Shown here in pieces: positions 11,433 through 22,139 of a stretch of 64,000 nucleotides of DNA. The notes beneath the pieces were generated by a model, which ran no database searches, was not told the DNA's origin, and saw only the letters and a list, made by a program, of their open reading frames with translations. The translations under genes were made by a program, and so were the position numbers. Every line of letters starts with the position of its first letter. Within the stretch, counting starts at the first letter, position 1. Source of the DNA: Coniochaeta sp. PMI_546 (lineage: Eukaryota; Ascomycota; Sordariomycetes; Coniochaetales; Coniochaetaceae); NCBI GenBank assembly GCA_021432605.1, contig MU271144.1, positions 1,236,606 through 1,300,605 of the forward strand. The letters run 5' to 3'.

Positions 11433-12743
11433 TCAATACCAAGTCTTTATAGCCTTTGCCCTATTTGCGGGGTCAGTCGCTGGCGGCGCAGTACCGCCGT
11501 CGGTACCAGCCGTCTGGGTCGACGTCCAGGTTGACGCGTCTGCAGTGTCTTGCGGCGAATCGGAGACAGGGTCGCAGAGCAGTTCGTCGGGGGTCGGCAG
11601 GACGATCACGGCGGTGGGGCCGGCCACACTGCGACAGGCTAACTGGTGCGCTCTGCTGATACGAGGCGGGTCCTCCGCTCTGACCGGCCTCACCCTGGAG
11701 TTGTGCTGGCCACGGCGTGGCCTGGCGGGACGAGGGGCGATACCCGGCTTGGACGGCTGAGCAACGGCGGCTGGTACATTTAAAGACGGCTGAATGGGCG
11801 CCTGGACGCGATGGTCTTGCCCTACTTGAGGTTGAGGAAAGGCTGGAACATTGTAGTAGTCCACGGGCATCTGATTAGACGGCTGAGCAACGGCAGCTGG
11901 TACATTTAAAGACCGCTGAATGGGCGCCTGGACGCGATGGTCTTGCCCTAAGTGAGGTTGCGGAAAGGCTGGAACATTGTAGTAGTCCACGGGCATCTGA
12001 TTAGGCTGCTGTGCCGCACTATAAGCACCACGATGGGTTCCATGGTGATGTGTATGACCGCGGTGGTATCTATTGATTGGCGGCACCCCACGGGTACTCT
12101 GAAAAGGAGCGACAGGCCGGGCCGGATGTGTCATGCGAGAATCACGGTTGCCTTGAGACAGATGGCCGGACCAAGGAGCACCTCGAGCAGGTCGTCGTGG
12201 GCATGGCATCCCCCGGGGATATGGGTTGCCAGTGCCATAACCATGGGCGTTCGGTAGGGTAGGGTAGCTGGCGCTGTAGCCGGCGCTGTAGCCGACGCTG
12301 TTCATATACGGGTTGAAATGCTCTGCCGATGGGACGATGCCAGAAATGTGCTGTGGATTCGCATAACCGTATGAAAGCAGTCTTGGGTCACTGCTGTCCC
12401 CAGGCCAACCGGGGAACGGCCCTGTCACCGGTGAGATGTGGGTAGCCGGCATGCCTGGAGTGACCTGAATGCCTAGTGGAATTCGCGTGCCTTGGGTCGA
12501 CGCGTATGAAGATGGTGAAGGGCCATACTCGAAAAACTGCTGTCGCATCTGTGCATCCACCTTGATGTCCGTGTTTTTAGTGTCTTGCTCATCGCCAGCA
12601 CCGTCGAATTTCGCAACGACACCATCGTCCTTATCAGCCACTGGGGCTAGTGGAATAGAAGCCTCTCGTGAGAAAACGTGTGATATTGGTACATTACGTG
12701 TGAAACCCTGTTGGCCTTCGCCACCAAAAGAATACTCCTCCAA
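11433..12743 (-). CDS. disordered Pro/Tyr/Gln-rich ORF, in frame downstream of ssr4
   Basis: A 436-codon reading frame, low-complexity and rich in Pro, Tyr, Gly, Gln and Asn, with no recognised domain. The first in-frame codon after a TAG is not ATG; the listed start is TTG and the first ATG lies at 12548, giving 371 residues. It is in exactly the same frame as ssr4 and separated from it only by TAG, seven sense codons and a second TAG. A 126-bp (42-codon) direct tandem repeat at 11755-12006 preserves the frame, and the codons are ordinary, so it appears to be translated or only recently lost. Possibilities are a C-terminal extension of Ssr4 reached by splicing or readthrough, a separate gene whose promoter lies inside ssr4, or a decayed tail. 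Confidence applies to coding status, not to the start. Confidence 0.45.
   Translation of the reverse strand: MEEYSFGGEGQQGFTRNVPISHVFSREASIPLAPVADKDDGVVAKFDGAGDEQDTKNTDIKVDAQMRQQFFEYGPSPSSYASTQGTRIPLGIQVTPGMPATHISPVTGPFPGWPGDSSDPRLLSYGYANPQHISGIVPSAEHFNPYMNSVGYSAGYSASYPTLPNAHGYGTGNPYPRGMPCPRRPARGAPWSGHLSQGNRDSRMTHPARPVAPFQSTRGVPPINRYHRGHTHHHGTHRGAYSAAQQPNQMPVDYYNVPAFPQPHLGQDHRVQAPIQRSLNVPAAVAQPSNQMPVDYYNVPAFPQPQVGQDHRVQAPIQPSLNVPAAVAQPSKPGIAPRPARPRRGQHNSRVRPVRAEDPPRISRAHQLACRSVAGPTAVIVLPTPDELLCDPVSDSPQDTADASTWTSTQTAGTDGGTAPPATDPANRAKAIKTWY
11755..12006 (-). repeat. tandem duplication of a 126-bp coding unit
   Basis: Two adjacent near-identical units start at 11755 and 11881. The period is 126 bases, that is 42 codons, so the frame is kept. 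Differences are a few substitutions only, indicating a recent duplication. Confidence 0.85.
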
Positions 12744-12776
12744 CTCCGTACCCTAACCGCCAGCCGGGGACGCATC

Positions 12777-15224
12777 CTAAAAGGCCCCTTCAGCCGGCGT
12801 ATTGCCAGCGGAGGGTTGATCTACGCCCACGCCGTGAAATGCATCGCCGAAAGCAGAGTCTTCCATATCCAGATCCAGTCCTCCATCACCGCCGATGTCT
12901 CCACCCGTAGCGTCGATGCTGGGCGGATCGTAGCCGGCTAGCGCTTCACCGGCCGTGTCTAGATCGCCAAGGGAGCTGAAGTCGTTGTCGCCTTCGAAAC
13001 TACCTAAGCCACCACCCGGAGTCGCGGCCGCTGAGCCGGGCTTGCTCGACGTTGCTCCGGCTAGCTGCTGCTGGGCCTGGCCACCTACAGCTGTTGCCAA
13101 TGGCGTTCCTGTTGCGGATTGCTGTTGTGGAGGTGCGGCGGCTGATGTGCTCTCACCGGGGTTCGCTGCGGCGTCATGCTTAGGAACTACTACCCAGTCA
13201 CCACTCCCGGTCCCCTGGTCCGATGCAGTGTCTCCGGCCGGTTTCGAAGTGTCCGCATCGTCCATGGCAACATCTTCTGCTGCGCCTGTCGGCGCAACTG
13301 ATTGCACATCCGCAGTCCCCTCCGGCTGAGGGGGCTGGGGCGACAATGCGCTGAAATTGGCAGGCGTTGCGGCATTCGAGTGTGTCACTGACAGTTGCGG
13401 TTGTGGGGTCGGAAAACTGTTGACAGGTGTGGAGGTTGACGAGAAACCGGTGTGCATCTGGTCTAGCAGGCCGGCGGCAGTACCGCCCATGTCGATGTCT
13501 GAATCCCCAATCATGATACCGCTCTGCTGCGATCCTGCTTGCGACGGCTGTCGTGACAATGAAGCAGCCGCAGCGTCGGGGCCGGCCTCAGCACCCGGTG
13601 GTGCCGGCACGACTTCAGACACAGGAGGCACGGGCGGTTCCGGCTCCGGTGCAGGCTCCTGGTATCCGCCGTCCTGCACACGCGTGACCTGACCAACGAC
13701 CACTGCATGCTTGCCGAGGGCGGCCTCGACCTGAGCCAGAATCTGGTCCATAGTCTTGTTCTGCTTCGAAGACCAGTCGCCTGCACCGCCTTCGATGTCT
13801 TCCTGCTGGTCGGCTTCGAGACGGAAACCTTCTGGACCTGTCTCGACCGACCGAAGCTCGATCTCAGCATGTTTGACGACCGCGTTGCTCCTTAACTTGG
13901 CCATGCGTTTTTCGTGGTCCTCCTTCATCTTCTCTATCTCCGCATTTGTAGCTTCAATCTTTTCGTTCACCCGCTTCCGAAACTCGTCGGCCAAGCCGGG
14001 ATCCAAGTGACCAATGTAAGGCTTCTTGGGCATCTCTTCCAGAGCGAGGCCGCCTTGGGACTCGAAGATGCCGTCTGTCAGAGAGGCCAGCTCTCCTCTG
14101 AGTCCCAAGCCCAGATCCGCCACTACTATCTGACCCATACGGTACGGTGACGACAGGATTTCCTCCATCAGCTCATGGTTCTGCTGGTAGCGCTGCATGC
14201 TGACGTCCCTAGGTGTGATGTGGTCAAAGGCATCACCTTTCATGGTGTCTTCATCATCGTCAAAGCCGAATTCTGGTGGGGGAATACCGCCTATCATCGG
14301 CGGTTGACCGACGTGACCTGGACCCTGACTCTGGGATACCTGGGGCACTCCGCGACGTTTCGGAGTTGACCCGACGCCTGGATGGCCTTGAGGAGGATAT
14401 GCCAATGTCTGCGGCACACCACGGCTGTTGATGGGCGGCGCGTACATGGAGTTGCCTCGTCCAGGAAGCGGGATATGGGGCCAGTTGACCCTATCCGACA
14501 GCATAAACTCCTTTCGGACAATAGCGCCCATGGACAACAGCTGCTGGCGGACGGCCAGGTTTTGCTGCAACTGCGGCGGTAACGGAATCATGCTAGTCTG
14601 CAGACGGTCGTTCTTCTCCGCCGGACCGTAGTGAACGAGCCACAGGCCGCCGTCAACTTGCGGGCCGTTCGGGGCAGCGACGAGGCGGAAGCGCCGTCTT
14701 GAGTGTGCGGCCACCGTCTCTCCGTGGCGGAAACCGCATTTGTTGTAGAAGATTTCGATAGCCTACAGCATTGTTAGCCCTTTGGGTACAATACCCACAG
14801 CCCAATCCCAGGTTGTTGATGCAAAGAGCTGCTTCCAAAACTCACCAGGCCATTACCGAGATCGTGGCGGAATGTAACCTCGTTCTGAGGCCAGATGTAT
14901 CCGTCGCTCGCGAACTCCACGCCTCGGCGCGACAAGGGCTGCCAGGTCAGGAAGATGGTGCCGTCGGCAGGCGCGTCTAGATAGGTCCAATAGAAAGGTG
15001 CGACATCACGGGCAATCTTGGGGGCGCCGGTAAGCCACTTGGTGACCTCGTTGGTATCAACCCGCGGCATGACCGGATACCGGTAGGTTGAGACGAGATG
15101 GATATGGGGGAGCTATTTCCGTGCAGGCCGTCAGTATGCGAAACTTAGCCCTCCTCTCGAGTGCATGAGGAGTGAGACTCACCAAGTCCCCATGGATACT
15201 GGAACTGGGATCGTTGCCGGCCAT
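12777..15224 (-). CDS. ssr4: SWI/SNF and RSC chromatin-remodelling subunit Ssr4
   Basis: Three exons on the minus strand, 15183-15224, 14846-15112 and 12777-14762, give 764 residues. The introns are 70 and 83 nt and both joints are in phase 0. The assembled N-terminus (LPHIHLVSTYRYP, then EVTKWLTGAPKIARDVAPFYWTYL in two parts) and the TIFLTWQPL and GYIWPQNE segments match the fungal SWI-SNF Ssr4 family, which was formerly a domain of unknown function (DUF1750). The middle is charged and includes a coiled-coil-like stretch around residues 330-370. The rest is Pro/Gln/Ser-rich and ends with a conserved-looking acidic segment, DMEDSAFGDAFHG. Ssr4 is a fungus-specific subunit of nucleosome remodellers and acts in the nucleus. 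The stop is TAG and the frame reopens downstream; see the next ORF on this strand. Confidence 0.9.
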
Positions 15225-15536
15225 CTTGTCTGGTCTGGGGCTGCGCAAGCCGTTGAGGTTGTCTGCTGTCAATTGAAAATATCGATAGAGGCAAAAGACT
15301 ATGTGATCATGCTGAGGCAGAGACTTCTTGATGGCAGATAATCGACGAGGAATAGGGGCGTTGAAGGTAGATTGGCTAGAGAGCTGGTCGCGATTGCCAA
15401 AACTATCTTTTGGCTGAGTCGCGCATTCTCGCGAGAGGCTGAGATCCACTCCGTCCGAATCGGGGATAGTCTACGGAGGACCAAGCGTGGCATCGTTCAA
15501 ATGTAGGTACTTGGTCTAAGACCTCACCTTGTTTCT

Positions 15537-15771
15537 AGCACTACCTACACCTTCCAGCACTACCTACACCTTCCAGCACTACCTACACCTTCCAGCACTA
15601 CCTACACCTTCCAGCACTACCTACACCTTCCNNNNNNNNNNNNNNNNNNNNNNNNNNNNNNNNNNNNNNNNNNNNNAGCACTACCTACACCTTCCAGCAC
15701 TACCTACACCTTCCAGCACTACCTACACCTTCCAGCACTACCTACACCTTCCAGCACTACCTACACCTTCC
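15537..15771 (+). repeat. 19-bp minisatellite interrupted by an assembly gap
   Basis: Perfect head-to-tail copies of AGCACTACCTACACCTTCC. Five copies (15537-15631) precede and five copies (15677-15771) follow a run of N. Degenerate CACCTTCC fragments continue to about 15,840. The true copy number is unknown. Confidence 0.97.
15632..15676. other. assembly gap (45 N)
   Basis: A run of 45 undetermined bases inside the minisatellite. 45 is not a multiple of 19, so the gap size is probably nominal and reflects collapse of the array. Confidence 0.99.
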
Positions 15772-16576
15772 ACACAGCTTTCACCTAGCGATTCACCTTG
15801 TACCCAGTACTGCACCTTCCTTCGAGGGGTTCACCTTCCACCCATGTTACGTGGAAACGCAGTTCAGAATGTTGTTCAAGGGTTGGTTTATTTCGGCCAA
15901 GATACTATTAGAGGTCGTTATTTATAGTGAAGCGCATTGACTAAGGTAGTGTACATGACCGCTAATGTCAATAGTATGGATAGACCTAGCAAACCATAAC
16001 AACCTAGCACTAGACCTTCCACCTAACACTACACCTGGAACAAGTGTGAGCTCCGAATAACCCATACGCGTGGTAATACTCTATAACCGGTTACAGGATA
16101 ATATATACTGTACTACTATAGCATACTATGATACTAGGCCTAACTTTCTTCCTAGGCGTGACTCTAGTTACAAGGAATCAAGCAGCCGAATTTAGACGAT
16201 GCTATGTTTAGTCCTCCATAAACAGATCACGTGATGAAGACGCATTATTTGGCAGTCAGTTAACCACTCCTCTAATATGGAAGGCACGATACAGCGTAAG
16301 AAGAACACTCGGCTGCTAGTAAGACTAGCAGGAGCCAAGAAGTCGCAACTTGAAACTCAAAAGCGCATCGAGCTAGCTATTGTCATCTATCTATCAGCCC
16401 CAACCAATCAATTACCAAGGTAAGGTTGATTCTCTTTCTCGGTCCAGGGGTGTTCTTTTTTTGTCCAGGTACGGCCGTCAATCTAGTGACTGCTTATATC
16501 CACCTCACGGGTCCGGGACCAATTGTTTCTACACCAGAGACCCTTCAATGCACCAAGATCCCCAAATGTCAAATGT

Positions 16577-18625
16577 TTATGCTTGGTACGTGGAAGCCGA
16601 GACGTTTCCTCCGCGTCCGGTCCAGTTGACGTGGATATCCTTGTCCACTGGGTACTTCTCGGTCGCGAACTCAGACTTGATCCTGAATGTGTGCGCGCCA
16701 AAGTAGTCGCGCTGCGCCTGGAGCAGGTTGGCCGGCAGGTCCTTGGTCCGGTAGCCGTCGAACCATGACAGGGCGGTCGAGAAGGCCGGTGTTGGGATGC
16801 CGAGGAGGGCAGCCTTGGAGACGACATCTCTCCAGCCGGGCTGTGCCTTGTGGATGGCCTTGTTGAAGAAGTCGTCGAAGAGGAGGTTCTCCAGGTCGGG
16901 GTTCTTGCGGTAAGCGCTGGTGATGTCCTTCAGGAAGACCGAGCGGATGATGCAACCACCACGCCACATGAGCGCGATCTCGGGCTTGTTGAGTTTCCAT
17001 CCATACTCCTTGGCGGCCTATTCAAAGACGTCTTAGCAATTGCATCCAGTTGACTTTCAGGACTCAGAGAGACAAAAAATAAACATACCTCCTGCATCAG
17101 CATGAAGCCTTGAGCATACGAGATGATCTTAGAGGCGTACAGACCCTGCTCGAGGTCGTCTAGGAACTGATCCTGGTTGCCCTCGAACGTGCTGGAACGG
17201 CCAACAAACTCGAGCTTGCCGGAAGCCTTGACACGCTCATCCTTGATGGCAGACAGGCAGCGAGAAAGGACAGCCTCAGCGATGAGGGTGACGGGCATGC
17301 CAAGATCCAAAGCATTCACAGCAGTCCACTTGCCGGTACCCTTCTGGCCGGCCTTGTCGAGGATCTTCTCCACCAGAGGAGTGCCATCATCGTCATTGAA
17401 GTACATGATGTCTCTCGTGATCTCGATCAGGAAAGAGTCCAAGACACCCTTGTTCCACGTGGCAAAGACGTCGCCGATCTGCTTGTTGCTCAAGCCGAGG
17501 CCGCGCTTCATAATGTCATACGCCTGGTCAAGCTATTAGCACCTCTCCTCCTGCCAGTGTGGCGTCAAAGCTCGGAGGGAAAAGGAACATCACGTACCTC
17601 GCAGATCAGCTGCATGTCGCCGTACTCGATACCGTTGTGGACCATCTTGACGTAGTGGCCAGCACCCTCGTCACCGACCCACTCGCAGCAGGGCTCGTTA
17701 TCGCTCTTGGCAGCAATGCTCTGGAAGATGTCCTTGATGAAGGGCCATGCGGACTCGTCGCCACCAGGCATGATGGAAGGGCCGTAACGGGCGCCCTCCT
17801 CACCTCCGGAGACACCGGAGCCGACGAAGCGGAGGCCCTTGGATTGCAGGTACTTGGTCCTCCGGTTGGAGTCGGGGAAATGTGAGTTACCGCCATCGAT
17901 GATGATATCTCCGCGCTCGAGGAGGGGAAGAAGGGTCTCGATCCAGTCGTCAACGGGCTTGCCAGCCTGGACGAGGAGCATGACACGGCGGGGCTTCTTC
18001 AGCTTGGAGACGAACTCCTCGGTCGAGTGAGCTCCGACGATGGACTTGCCCTTGGCCTCGTTGGCAAGGAAGCGGTCGACCTTGGAGACAGTTCGGTTGA
18101 AAGCGCAGATGGTGAAGCCATGGTCCGCCATGTTGAGGATCAGGTTCTGGCCCCTGCACCAGATTGTCAGCAACCCGACCGGGATGGTCACCCAGCACTA
18201 GGGAGGCAGAGGAGGGATTGCTAGACTTACATGACGGCCAGGCCAATGAGGCCGAGATCAGCGCTTGCAACATTGTTAGCATTACTTTGACTGGTTGTGG
18301 CTGTTGTCAATGAGGAGGAGAGAGCTGAGGAAGCTGATGAGATAGCTGCCCCGACCCCGCCAACATTGATGCTGGCTAGACGAGCGCTGGGAGAGGCACT
18401 CAGCAAGTGAAAGATTAGGAGAACAAGACAGCAGGAGACATGATGATGGACGAGCGCCAGCCAAGCTGCAGCACAGAGTTGCACGGTTGAAGCAAACAGA
18501 GTGTCTGATGGTGAGAGTCGCCGGCGGCGGTTGTCCAGTCGGGGCGGGGGTTTCGGAGGTGGGGTAGAGAAAGTAACACGATGAAGTCAGCGATGGGGGG
18601 TAAGGACTTACACTGCGCCAGACAT
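16577..18625 (-). CDS. gnd1: 6-phosphogluconate dehydrogenase, decarboxylating
   Basis: Five exons on the minus strand: 18612-18625, 18231-18263, 17598-18153, 17089-17532 and 16577-17017, giving 495 residues. Introns are 348, 77, 65 and 71 nt. The first two exons are only 14 and 33 nt and together rebuild the Rossmann start [20 protein letters not shown]. The protein carries the NADP fold, GGNSHFPDS, the [22 protein letters not shown] segments (substrate site), the [14 protein letters not shown] helix with the catalytic Lys/Glu region, and the C-terminal VNWTG...STYQA tail. It converts 6-phosphogluconate to ribulose 5-phosphate with CO2 release and NADPH formation in the oxidative pentose phosphate pathway (cytosol). 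Length is typical. The long first intron begins after 14 coding bases, a place where regulatory introns occur. Confidence 0.97.
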
Positions 18626-20326
18626 CTTTGAGGCAGACGGCTACTTGAGTGTATAGTAGAGGGGCAGATGCAATGATATGGTGTTTCCAAGAGGAAGAAT
18701 GTTGAGCTCCAGGCGGTGCGTAGAGCTTGAATCAATGGTGGTGAGAAGGGGATTAATGATTGTTGTCGAGGAAGAATTTCGACGAGGGATTTCTACGGGG
18801 AAAGGGTGGAGGAAAATGCGGATGCGCTGCTGAATGATGAAACTTTTATTTAATATCAGTTAGCAGCTGGGCGCCCAAGAACGGGACTTTCGAAGTCGGA
18901 GGTCGATCTCAGACGACAGCTCAATGGGTGAATTGACAGCGGGGCTTACTCAGTGACCCAGAGACCGATGTCTCCGTATTCCCCCCTCCTTTTGGCCTCT
19001 CGCCTTTGATGAAGCTGTCCACCTGGATGGTGGGATGAGAAGGTGCCAAGGGAGTATCCCGTACCTTTTCTTCCACTACCTGAGACCCAGCACCGCAGAA
19101 GCTTGTCTTTACTAAGGCAGCGCCAATCTGAGTGGTCAAGCGTCCACCAAGTCTCCGACTCTCGATGTTCCAGCAGGCTTCCCTATCAGGTGAGCTGTGT
19201 TTCGCACTTGATCCCAATACATCTAATGTTTCCCCTCCCTGCAAGAACCGACGACTGAACTACCAGGTAGAACCTACCATTCCACGGCCCGGTGGTACGT
19301 GATTGCTTCGAGTTCCTGTCGACCCGACCTACATAGTGTTACCACAGTATCTACACGTAAGGTACCTTAGGTAGCCGGTCTCCTTCTACCGGGCAAAGTG
19401 GATCTGCCGCCTCAACTAAGCTGCTTTTTGTTGAATGAATTATGACGGTGATAAGTCCGCCTCCTAGCTCTCAGACAGCTGAGCTACTGCCCCCCAAGGT
19501 ACGGTAGGTACCTCGTCCGTCCTCAGCTACAAGCAAAGCCCGCGGTTGAACCGAAAATGCAGATAGCCGGCATCCTTTGCCTGTCCAACCGAACGCAGGC
19601 AATTGACCCAGGTATATTTCCCGGCTGAAATCTCAAAATGTCGCATGTCGTTGTCCATCGAACCCCGAGCTTGCAGGGATGACTGTATCCCGCCTTTTCC
19701 GAGGGATGCGGGTGCCATGTTCTACAGCAGTTAGCCCGTCTTCGGATGTCGTTGCAACAAGCAACCTGGGTGTTCTGCTTGTCTAGCTTGTCCAGAGCTT
19801 CTGTAGCTCTTTCGTGGCGGGAAGACATATGTCCTGTCTTTTCCGCGGACGTACTTGCAATCTAGCAAGGCGTCCGGATTTTGTTTCTCCGTGTGAGGAA
19901 CTCTACATTGCACGGGATGCAAAAACTAGCGCGCTAATATACACTACTTGCTATCGTAATGACGCTTTCTCTTTTTTGTGACAAGACGTCGTGAGGAAGG
20001 CAACGTGGGGTTGAGGGGTTATTAATCTTCCCGCAATGACCCCTCCACGTGGGGCCATCATCACCGGTATCGCTCCAGCCACACTAAGGTAGCCTCACCA
20101 AATCCTCCGATTGCACCGCCACACCACGATGAGGCTGAAATTGTTTCTTTTATTTTCGACTTCGCTCCACCTTCTCCCAATCAGCGTCAACAAACGTCAC
20201 CGTCTCTGTCTTTCGCCTTGCGCCAACGACGTCTTGTGAGCCATCCTGCGTGCACATCACCAGCGGACATTTACAGGTACGTTTTCACAAAGTCATAGTC
20301 AATCACCTGAAGACAACAAATTCATC
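18626..20326. other. divergent intergenic region between gnd1 and the RBM42-like gene
   Basis: About 1.7 kb with promoters pointing both ways. It contains an AAGGTACCTT palindrome at 19359-19368 and a further GGTAC...GTACC cluster near 19,500. No gene is supportable. Confidence 0.5.
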
Positions 20327-21595
20327 ATGTCGTTCCCCGGCCCTCCAGGTGTATCGGGCAACTCCTCGCACCCGTCGCTGCCACCTCGACCACCTCAGCC
20401 GTCCAAGACATCGTCCGGCTTCAAACCTGCCTTCTCGGCCGCCCCCACGACGTACTCAAACCCACCATCCTCATATCCCGCAGCAACCTCGTCGTACGGC
20501 GCACCTCCTAGCTACGGCACCGCCGGTCCTCGACAGTATGGCGCCCCGCCATCTACATCGTACTCATCCTACCCGTCTGCCCCTCCCTCCATAGGAGCCA
20601 GCTATCAACAACCGCTCGCATCATACAACACCTACCAAGCCGCCGCCCAACCTAGCTACCCGGGTCAACCACAGTCCTACTACGGCGCCGCAAGCACAGG
20701 GAGCTACTCCACGCCCCCCGCGATCCGCAATCCTTTCCCGGCGCCAGCCCCCGCCGGCGCTCACACGGCTCACAATGGCCCGGATCTCGACCCAGACACA
20801 GCCGCGCAGATCGCACAGTGGCAGAGCGCCTACATGCCCAAGGACGCCTCGGCCGCAGCAGCCGACGCGACCACCGCAAACGGTGCCAGGGGCGGTAGCC
20901 GCTTCGGCGCCTACAACTCGGCCGGCGCCTCTGCCGGTCCACAAGCAACGGCCGCAGCCGGAGCAGCAGCAGCAGCGACATCCCACCCCGCCGAGACGGC
21001 CGAAGGAGCAGCAGCAGCCGCCGCCGCCGCCGCGGCAGAAAAGAAAAAGACAGTAATCCGCGAGGGCGGCGGCAAGAAGTGGACGGACGACTCCCTCCTG
21101 GAGTGGGACCCGAGCCACCTCCGGCTCTTCGTCGGCAACCTCGCGGGCGAGACGACGGACGAGTCGCTCCTCAAGGCCTTCTCGCGCTGGCCGAGCGTGC
21201 AGAAGGCCAAGGTGGTGCGGGACAAGCGCACGACCAAGAGCAAGGGTTACGGGTTCGTCAGCTTCAGCGACCCGGACGACTTCTTCCAGGCCGCCAAGGA
21301 GATGAACGGCAAGTACATCCAGAGCCACCCGGTGGTGGTGCACAAGGCCAAGACGGAGATCAAGCCGCAGGTCGTCAAGGATAAGCGGCAGGGGAAGGGG
21401 AAGGGGAACTGGAAGAATAAGAAGAGTGGAGGGGGTGGTGGTGGTGGGGCCGGGGGTGAGGGACACCATAGTGGCAGTGGGATGGGCAAGACGGATGGCG
21501 CTGCTGCTGGGTATGAGACGCATCTTGGACCTCACGGCGGCGGTGTTACTAAACCGGGTCAGAAGACGCGGGGCGGACTCAAGATCTTGGGTTGA
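20327..21595 (+). CDS. RBM42-like single-RRM RNA-binding protein
   Basis: Intronless, 422 residues. The first 240 residues are disordered and rich in Pro, Ser, Tyr and Ala (SYGAPPSYG-type segments), with an alanine run before a basic KKKTVIREGGGKKW linker. One RRM follows at about residues 264-342, with RNP2 LRLFVGNL and RNP1 KSKGYGFVSF. The tail is Lys/Gly-rich and ends TRGGLKILG. This order, with the RRM near the C-terminus and the W-x-D-x-S-LLEWDP lead-in, matches the RBM42 family, which is linked to pre-mRNA splicing and mRNP function in the nucleus and cytoplasm. The start ATG is the first in the frame and lies downstream of a pyrimidine-rich leader. Specific RNA targets cannot be inferred. 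Confidence 0.88.
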   Translation: MSFPGPPGVSGNSSHPSLPPRPPQPSKTSSGFKPAFSAAPTTYSNPPSSYPAATSSYGAPPSYGTAGPRQYGAPPSTSYSSYPSAPPSIGASYQQPLASYNTYQAAAQPSYPGQPQSYYGAASTGSYSTPPAIRNPFPAPAPAGAHTAHNGPDLDPDTAAQIAQWQSAYMPKDASAAAADATTANGARGGSRFGAYNSAGASAGPQATAAAGAAAAATSHPAETAEGAAAAAAAAAAEKKKTVIREGGGKKWTDDSLLEWDPSHLRLFVGNLAGETTDESLLKAFSRWPSVQKAKVVRDKRTTKSKGYGFVSFSDPDDFFQAAKEMNGKYIQSHPVVVHKAKTEIKPQVVKDKRQGKGKGNWKNKKSGGGGGGGAGGEGHHSGSGMGKTDGAAAGYETHLGPHGGGVTKPGQKTRGGLKILG

Positions 21596-22139
21596 GAGGT
21601 TGTTATTATCGGCTGGAGGTCGTTTGTTTCTGTATACCCTGGTTTTTTATATTGGACTGCCAGAAGGGTTAGAAGGCGGCTGCTCGTTCTGGGCCATGTG
21701 CTAGTTTTTAGGCGTCTCGGTGGTAAAGGCCATAGACCGTAATACCAAATGGCAATTGCCAAAGTACATTTTAGAACACTCTGCTGAGGCTATTTCTCGA
21801 TGAGGATCATTTGTTGCTGAAAATATCTCCTCACATTTCTACCTAGCTTTGGTATCTTTAGAACGCTATGAAAAATTGCAAACCATGAACACCTAACTGC
21901 CGCCTCATGACCGCCTGTGATGCTCCATATCCGTAGAGCCCTTATATACTGCTCGTCTCCAGTCACCCTCTCCCTGGAATGTATGCCGACATTCTCATGA
22001 GTCCTCTTTTGGATTTGTCCGTGCCAGATCCATCCGTTTGTTGATGCCGCTGTTATATATGTACAAAGGAGCCGAGGCATTTAGATATACACTAAGTTGA
22101 ATAAGTTTAGGTACATGACCTGGGAAATCGTGTGGGAAA
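21596..22139. other. convergent 3' flanks
   Basis: Between the ends of the RBM42-like gene and the transporter gene. AT-rich UTR-like sequence; nothing else seen. Confidence 0.5.

Larger units (their letters stand above)
15225..16576. other. ssr4 upstream region with minisatellite and AT-rich tract
   Basis: Holds the ssr4 promoter, a 19-bp minisatellite with an assembly gap, then an AT-rich stretch (about 15,900-16,200) that may be transposon-derived or simply intergenic. A 48-codon ORF at 16277-16423, followed by a GTAAGG donor-like site, is too short to call. Confidence 0.5.

Noticed and set aside
19451-19503. tRNA-like D-arm on the minus strand (AGTAGCTCAGCTGTCTGAGAG)
   Set aside because: The D-arm hairpin is good, but the anticodon loop has eight bases, no T-arm or GTTCRA sequence follows, and the acceptor ends do not pair.
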